This document shows positions 45,067 to 54,000 of a DNA stretch of 64,000 nucleotides, in pieces; the first letter of the stretch is position 1, and every line of letters starts with the position of its first letter. Source of the DNA: Xenorhabdus sp. BG5. GTDB lineage: Bacteria > Pseudomonadota > Gammaproteobacteria > Enterobacterales > Enterobacteriaceae. Below the pieces are notes generated by a model. That model worked only from the letters and a program-made list of their open reading frames with translations, did not search any database and was not told the origin of the DNA. The position numbers and the translations under genes are program-made. The DNA lies in assembly GCF_015163665.1 (NCBI RefSeq), contig NZ_JADEUG010000001.1, forward strand, positions 434,001-498,000. The letters are read 5' to 3'.

Positions 45067-48000
45067 ATGAAAATGTTACACGAAAACGCTTCACAAACTT
45101 CTTCAGTCGCTTGTAATAACCATTCTCTCTCCTTGTCTACCTATCCTCTTAGTTCTCCCCAGCAAGCCATCTGGTTTGATCAGGCAATTCATCCCAATTC
45201 TTCCAACTACAACCTCAGCATTTTTATCTGCATTGAAGGCGAATTGAATGAAACATTATTTGCCCGTGCCTTTGAATCTGTTGTTTATTGTCATGACACT
45301 CTGCGTTTGCAATTTCTCAACACCCACGCTTTACCCAGGCAAAAGGTTGTTCGTTCTCTCCCGGTAACCGTAGATATACAGGATTTTTCAGTGCATCCAG
45401 ATGCTGAAACCAGAGCAAAACAATACATGGATGACGAGTTTATGCGTCCATTTCGCCTGAATGAGACACTGTGGCGTTCCAAATTATTGCGCGTCAGCAA
45501 TACCTGTCGGTACTGGCAATTTTGCTGTCATCATTTAGTCATTGATGGCACAGGTATGTTCATACTCATCAACAAGGTTATCGATGCCTATAACCGCCTG
45601 ATGAAAGGAGAAACCCTGAACAACGCCGCTCACTCTTATCTGGATTTTATTACGGATAACCTCAATTATCTTGCTTCCAAACACTACTCACTCGATATGC
45701 AATTTTGGTTGAAACGCTATGAAAACCAGCCTCCTCCCTTGCTCCAGCCGGCCAATTTCAATAACACGACAAACCATAAACAAACCAAACCTGTTATTTG
45801 GGCCATCGACCAGGCTTTGTTTAAACGTATCGAAAAAGTGGCTGGCGGACAGGGATTACCCTTCCTGCATTTCATGTATGCCATTCTGGCCTGCTATTTC
45901 ACCCGAACAACAGGTGTCAATGAAATTGTCATTGGTGTTCCCGTGCACAACCGCAAAAATACGCGACAAAAGTCCACGATGGGCATGTTCGCCTCCGTGA
46001 TCCCTATTGGCATTACCCTTTCACCGGAAGATACGTTTCGTGATGTCATGCACAAAGCCGCAACCGAAATGAGTCTTTGCTATGAACATCAACGTTTTCC
46101 CATCACAGAACTCAACCGACAAATACACTCGCGGCAACAAGTCGGAAATGCGCGATTATTTGACGTGACGTTATCTCTCGAACCGTTTAAAGCTAATTTG
46201 CATATGGAAGGAGAAAACGTCAGCGCCAAACAGTTCGATCTGCGCTCCGGTGCTCCTTATCCTCTTTGTATCAGGATGAAGCAATACACAAATACCGCCC
46301 GTTCTGAAGAGACTTGTTCACCGATTTCCATTGAATTCTATTTTTCGCCTGATTATCTGAGTATCACGGAGGTTATGGCGCTCCGCTCCCGTCTTGCTGT
46401 CCTGCTTGATGCCGCTCTCACTTCTCTGGAGATGGCCTCTCTTACGCAGACAAAAATAGTCAATCTGCCAATCCTGCCCGACATCGAACGCCAGCAGGTA
46501 TTGGTGGATTTCAACGCCACCCAAGCCAAATTCCCACAAAATACGCTGATTCATCAACTGTTCGAAGCACAAGTGCGGCGCACACCCGATGCCATCGCCA
46601 CGGTTTTTGAAAAGCAATCGTTAAGCTACGATGAACTGAACAAACGTGCCAACCGTCTGGCATATCAACTGATTGCTCTCGGTGTGCGTCCTGATGATCG
46701 GGTGGCAATTTGTATTGAGCGTAGTCTGGGAATGGTGATCAGTTTATTAGGTATCCTCAAGGCCGGTGGCGCTTTCGTTCCCCTTGATCCGACTTATCCA
46801 GCCACGCGGCTGACCTATATGCTCAATGACTCCACCCCCGTGGCACTGATTACTCAAACAACGATAACAGAAATAGGAAACAGTCACCTGCCAACCATTC
46901 TGCTTGATATTCCAGACGATTCTGTTTTGGATGAAAAATCGGAAGAAAACCCAGAAGTCCAGGCAGTAGGACTAACCTCCCGTCATCTGGCTTATGTTAT
47001 CTATACCTCTGGCTCCACAGGGCAACCCAAAGGCGTCATGATCGAACATCGCAGTTTGTGTAACTTGATTACCACCCAGCAAGATATACTCACCCTTTCT
47101 CCAGACAGTCGGATCTTGCAGTTTGCCTCAAACAGTTTCGATGCCTGTATTTGGGAATGTTGCATGGCTTTAATGGCCGGCGCTCGCCTTTACCTTGCAA
47201 GGCGGGAGAATCTGCTGCCGGGAACAACGCTGTCTCACTATTTAGAGACTCACGCCATTACTCATGCCCTCTTGTCCCCCACTGCTCTGGCAACGATGGA
47301 CTCGCTTCCGGCTACCCTGCAAACTTTAATGGTAGGAGGAGAGGCGTGTCCGCCTACACTAACCAAACGCTGGGCACAAGGACGACAGATGTTCAATGCC
47401 TATGGCCCGACGGAAGCGACTGTTTGTGCGACTCTTTGCCAATGTGAAAGTCAGGGAAACCATGCCCCGCCGATTGGCCGTCCCATCGCCAATACCCAGA
47501 TCTATATCCTTGACATGCACGGCCAACTCGTTCCGCAGGGAGTTGTGGGAGAAATATATATCGCTGGCGTCGGTGTTGCCCGCGGTTACCTGAACCGTCC
47601 TGAACTCACTGCCGAACGTTTTCTCATCAACCCGCTCGCTTCTGAGCACGATGCGCGTATGTACAAAACCGGTGATCTGGGACGTTGGCTCCCCGATGGC
47701 AAAATTGAATACCTCGGCCGTAATGATTTCCAGATCAAACTGCGTGGTTTCCGTATTGAGCCGGGAGAGATCGAAGCAAGGTTGCGGCAATGCCACGGTG
47801 TACGTGAAGCCGTAGTATTACCTTGTGAAAAGCTACCTTGTGAAAACAGTTCAGTATCAAAACAGCTAGTCGCTTACTTATTACCGCAGACCGATGTTGA
47901 ACTGGAACCCATGGCATTAAGGCAACAACTCGCACAACAGCTTGCAGAATACATGATACCTGGTGCTTTCGTGACACTTGACGCCTTTCCACTGACCCCC

Positions 48001-51000
48001 AATGGCAAACTTGACCGTCAGGCGCTTCCCAAACCCGATCATACGGCAATCGTCACACGCAGTTATCAGGCGCCCATAGGTGAAGCAGAAACCCTTCTGA
48101 GTCAAATTTGGCAAATATTGCTTGGCGTGAAATATGTCAGCCGCTGCGATCACTTTTTCGAGCTTGGCGGGCACTCGTTGATAGCTGTTAGCCTGATCGA
48201 AAAACTACGTGAATTGGGATGGTGTCTTGATATTCAGGTTGTCTTCACTAAACCTGTCTTGAAAGAGATGGCAAAAGCGCTACTGTCAGTTCAAAAAGAC
48301 ACGGTTCAAGGGAATACAGAACAAGAAAATACCACGATATTCACTGTACCCCCCAATCTTATCCCTGACGGTTGTACTGCCATTAACCCCGACATGTTGA
48401 CTCTCGTTTCCTTATCCCAGCACGAGATTGATGCCATCGCTGCGACCATTCCTGGTGGTGCGGCCAATATCCAGGATATTTATCCTCTCGCACCGCTACA
48501 GGAAGGAATTTTGTTCCATCATCTGTTGCAAAAACAGGGCGATACTTATCTGTTACGCGAGTTGCTTGCTTTCAACACCCGCGAACGGCTCGATACCTTT
48601 TTGGCAACCTTACAACGAGTCATTGACCGTCACGATATTCTGCACACGTCAATCTACTGGCAGGGGTTAGCACAGCCAGTCCAAGTCGTCTGGCGACAAG
48701 CAGCTTTGAACATTAATACATACTTACCCAATGACGAACAGGATATCCCTTGCCAATTACTGGCGCGTACCGATCCACAACAGTACCGTCTTGATGTGAG
48801 TCAGGCCCCCCTCTTCTCCGCTGATATCGCCTATAACCCGCATCAGGATGAATGGTTACTGGTTTTGTGTATCCATCATTTAGTCTGTGATCATGTCGCA
48901 CTGGAACGCATCATTGATGAAATTGATGCATTATTACCTGACCATAGCGACAGTGAACATCCTGACAACTGTCATGCTGAAAAATTACCTCCAATATTGT
49001 CTTATCGTAATTTTGTCGCCCAATGCCTGCATACGCCGGCTTCAGATCATGAAGCTTATTTTCATAAGGTACTCTCTGACATAGATGCACCAACAGCACC
49101 TTTCGGGATACTGGATATTCACAGTGAAGATAAGCAGATAACCGAGGCCAGACAGCCACTGAATATGGCGCTGTCCAGAGCCATTCGCACACAAGCCCGA
49201 CGTCAGGGTGTCAGCCCCAGTATATTGTTTCATGTTGCTTTAGCGCTGGTGCTGGCAAAAACCAGTGGCCGCGACGATGTCGTCTTCGGTACGGTATTGT
49301 TGGGGCGTATGCAGGGCCGTACTGGCGTCGATCAAATGATGGGGCTGCTTATCAATACGTTACCCATTCGAATCGGGCTGACAGATAATAGTGCACAAGC
49401 GATCGTTCAAGAAACTTACCTCAATTTGATGAGGTTGCTGGAACACGAACAGGCAACACTGACACTGGCCCAACATTGCAGTAGCGTGATCCCCCCTTTG
49501 CCACTCTTTAACACACTACTCAACTATCGTCATAGCCAGGCGGATACGACCCTGGCTAAATGGGAAGGTGTGCGTCTGCTGATGGTAGAAGAGAGAATCA
49601 ATTACCCTATTGGTTTATTTGTTGATGATTGGGGTGATGGATTTAGTTTGGTTGCTCAAACCGTATCGGACGTCGATCCGATTCGTCTGATCGGCTATAT
49701 GACGACTGCCCTGACGGGACTGGTCGAAGCACTGGAAACCTCACCCCACCAGCCCGTTTTGGCTATTTCGATTTTACCCAGCGCAGAACGTCAACAAGTG
49801 CTGGTGGATTTCAACACGCTTCCACCGTCTCCAGACTTTGTATTCTCTCAAAATACAGCAACCGACTTCTCACAAGACACATTTATTCATCAATTGTTTG
49901 AAAAGCAAGTACAGCAAAATCCCGAGGCGATTGCTGTCATCTTCGAAGAGCAATCATTGAGTTATGTTGAACTGAACCGTCAAGCCAATTGTTTAGCGCA
50001 TTATCTGATTACTTTGGGTGTCCGTCCGGATGATCGGGTAGCGATTTGTGCTGAACGCAGTCCCGTCATGATGGTGGGATTACTCGCTATCCTTAAGGCT
50101 GGTGGGGCTTATGTCCCGCTCGATCCAGGCTATCCGACCGAACGACTGGCTTATATACTTGAGGATGCCGCTCCCGTTGCCTTGCTCACCCAAACAACGT
50201 TAATCCATCGACTGACCAACGTCCCCATTGTGGATCTCAATAATCTTGCATTCCTTACCGCAAACATGCCAATCAGCAACCCTGCCCCCCAAGCACTTGG
50301 CCTAACCTCACACCATCTGGCTTATGTGATTTATACCTCTGGTTCGACAGGTTTGCCCAAAGGGGTAATGAATGAGCATCGTGGTGTCGTGAATGGTCTG
50401 CTCTGGTCACAGAAGGCTTATCAATTAACCCCACAGGATCGGGTCTTGCAGAAAACACCCTTTAGTTTTGATGTTTCCGTGTGGGAACTATTCCCACCCC
50501 TGATGTTTGGGGCACAATTGATTCTGGCTCGTCCCGATGGTCATAAAGATCCGCACTATTTACGGTCTGAAATAGAAAAACACCGGATTACGCTTATCTA
50601 CTTCGTGCCCGCCATGCTCCAGCAATTTGTCCATGCTATTCCTGCTGGTTGTTGTCCTTCCTTGCGTCATATTTTATGCAGTGGTGAAGAGTTTCCTTAT
50701 GCCTTGCAGCAGAAATGTCTGTCCCATTTTGCTCACTGCCAGTTACACAATTTATATGGCCCAACTGAAGCTGCGATCCATGTCACCGCCTGGCAATGCG
50801 TGCCAGAACGGTATATCGGACGAGTACCGATTGGAAAGCCCATAGCCAATATCCAAATTTATTTGCTTGATAGTCACCAAAAACCCGTGCCAATCGGTGT
50901 GACAGGCGAGCTTTACATTGGCGGCATCGGTGTTGCCCGCGGTTATCTGAATCTTCCAGAGTTAACCACTGAACGCTTCCTTGCTGATCCTTTTTCTTCA

Positions 51001-54000
51001 GATCCTGATGCCCGCTTATACAAAAGTGGTGATCTGGCGCGTTGGTTGCCTGATGGCAATATTGAATATCTTGGCCGTAATGATTTTCAGGTCAAGATAC
51101 GTGGTTTCCGTATCGAACTGGGGGAAATTGAGACGACATTAGCGCAATGTCGCGGTGTGCGGGACGCGGTTGTGGTTGTCCGCGAAGAGACACCCAATGA
51201 AAAGCGGCTGGTTGCTTATCTGCTCGCCGAACCCAATGCGACACTGGTCCCCGCAGAACTACGCCAGCAACTGGCACAACACCTTGCCGAATATATGCTG
51301 CCCAGTGCCTTTGTCACGCTTGATGCTTTTCCATTAACACCCAATGGCAAAATCAACCGTCAGGCCCTGCCAATGCCAGATCAAACAGCACTCGCGACAC
51401 GCAATTATGCAGCGCCCATCGGAGACATAGAAACAGCGCTGGCCGGAATTTGGCAAGAATTGCTGAACTTGGAACAAGTGGGTCGTCATGATCATTTCTT
51501 TGAACTCGGTGGTCATTCTCTGCTCGCTATTCAGCTTGCCGCACGAACACGCCAGAAACTGGCGCGAGAACTGCACTTGCAGCAACTCTTTTCCCATCCG
51601 GTTCTGGCCGATTTAGCTGCCTTGCTCATCGACACGCCTGTCACAGCGCAAATCGTTATTCCCGTTACCGATCGCAATCAACCGTTACCGCTTTCTTTCT
51701 CCCAGCAACGCTTATGGTTCCTTGCCAGACTCAACAGCAAAGCCAATCTGGCCTATCATATTCCGATAATCCTGCATCTCAGCGGAAAGCTCGATTATAC
51801 TGCGTTTACGGCTGCACTTGACCAACTCGTTAGCCGGCATGAAAGTTTGCGCACCCGTTTTGTCCTGCTTGATGACCAACCTTACCAACACATCGACAAT
51901 GCAGACACGGGTTTTTCTCTCACCTGCCATGATCTGCGCAGACTAGACGAAACGTCTCGTATGGCCCACATTAACGAATTAGCGGAACTTGAAACACAAA
52001 CCCCATTCGATTTCGCTAATGAGCCAATGATTCGAGGCCATTTACTGCAACTGTCTGATGAAGAACATGTGTTGATCCTTACCCAGCATCACATCATTAC
52101 CGATGGCTGGTCAGTAGGGATCTTGTTCCGCGAACTGAGTGCCCTTTACCGTACCGCACAAGGGAAATGTGGCGATCCTTTACCTCACTTACCTATCCAG
52201 TATGCAGACTATGCCGTCTGGCAACAAAAATGGCTACGAGATGAGGCTCTGACTGCACAACGGGATTTCTGGCAGAAACAACTGCAAAACGCACCGACAT
52301 TGCTGACTCTCCCTATTGATCACCCACGCCCGCCAGAACAAAGTTACACCGGCGCTCATGTGCCCGTTCACCTGAATGCTGATTTATTATCGGCCCTCAA
52401 AGCGCTTGGACAACGGCAGGATGCCACATTATTTATGACGTTGCTTGCAGCCTGGAGCATCGTGCTAGCCCGTTTGAGCGGACAGGACGATATCGTCATT
52501 GGCACTCCCGTCGCCAACCGTTCATTAAGTGACCTGGAAGGTTTGATCGGCTTTTTTGTCAATACCCTGCCTTTACGCATCGAACTGGAACAGTACAACT
52601 CGGTGGCAAATCTGCTCGCCCATGTTCGTGAACAAACGCTGGCAGCTTATGCACATCAAGACCTGCCTTTTGAACAATTAGTGGAAACCCTAAAACCCGA
52701 ACGTAGCTTAAGCTACAACCCGATTTTTCAGGTTATGCTGGCCCTGAACAATATCCCCACTCAATCCCTTGAATTACCGGGTTTATCTGTCTCGAAGGTG
52801 GTGCCCCCACACCGCAGCGCGTATTTTGACCTGACCCTGTCACTGACCGAAAGCCAGGATGGTCTCACTGGTTATCTGGAATATGCATCAAGCCTGTTCG
52901 ACCGGACGACGGTCGAACGCATGGTGGGTTATCTCAACAATGTACTGACTGCCATGACAATTGATGAAACACAAGCTATTGCCCGCCTGCCGATGTTGTC
53001 CGTTGCAGAGCGCCAACAATTATTGGTTGATTTCAATGCCCCTCAAGCTGACTTTCCGCATGATACGTTGATTCACCAACTGTTCGAAGCTCAGGTACAA
53101 CGCACCCCAGATGCTACGGCGGTGATCTTTGAAGAACAATCCTTAAGTTATGACGAACTAAACCGCCGTACCAACCAACTGGCACATCGTTTGATTGCTT
53201 TTGGTGTACGCCCTGATGACCGCGTGGCAATTCAGGTTGAACGGGGTTTGGATATGATCATCGGTCTGTTCGGGATCTTAAAAGCCGGGGCCGGTTATAT
53301 TCCGCTTGATCCAGAATATCCTGCCGAACGGCTTATTTATCAGTTGTCAGACTGCAAGCCTGTCATATTGCTGACCCAGAAACATTTACAGACACGCTTA
53401 CCTATACAAGATATTCCCATCTGGTTGCTGGATGATGAAATTCACCAAGCCAATCTGCAAAAACAGCCTGTTTATAACCCTGACAGCAAGCAAACAGGCG
53501 TTCAACCGCATCATTTGGCCTATATCATCTACACTTCGGGTTCAACCGGCAACCCTAAAGGCGTCATGCTGGAACATCGCAATGTTGTCAGCCTTATCCA
53601 TGCTCATTACCAGATCAGCGAACCTGCCTTGGGGGATCGTATTCTGCAATTTGTGACTTTCGCATTTGATATTTCAGTGTCAGATATTTTTCCTACTCTG
53701 GCATCGGGTGCCACGCTACTTCTGCGTCCACCTCATATCAAAATACCAAATAGCACGTTTGTTAATTTTTTACGTGAACAGAAAGTGACGATCATCAATA
53801 TACCGACGGCTTTCTGGCACCATTGGGCGCAAGAAATGAAAGCCGGACGTGTCGGTTTCAGCCCCTATATACGCACCGTGATTGTTGGCGGGGATAAAGT
53901 GGAATACCGCTATTTAATGGATTGGCTGTCGTGCCCGGAAACCCAATCCTGCCGCTGGTTCAACGCTTATGGCCCGACAGAAATTACCATCACTGCTACG

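Noticed and set aside
47735-48174. Minus-strand frames within the NRPS
   Set aside because: They repeat at the same place in each A-T linker, as expected for antisense of repeated domains.
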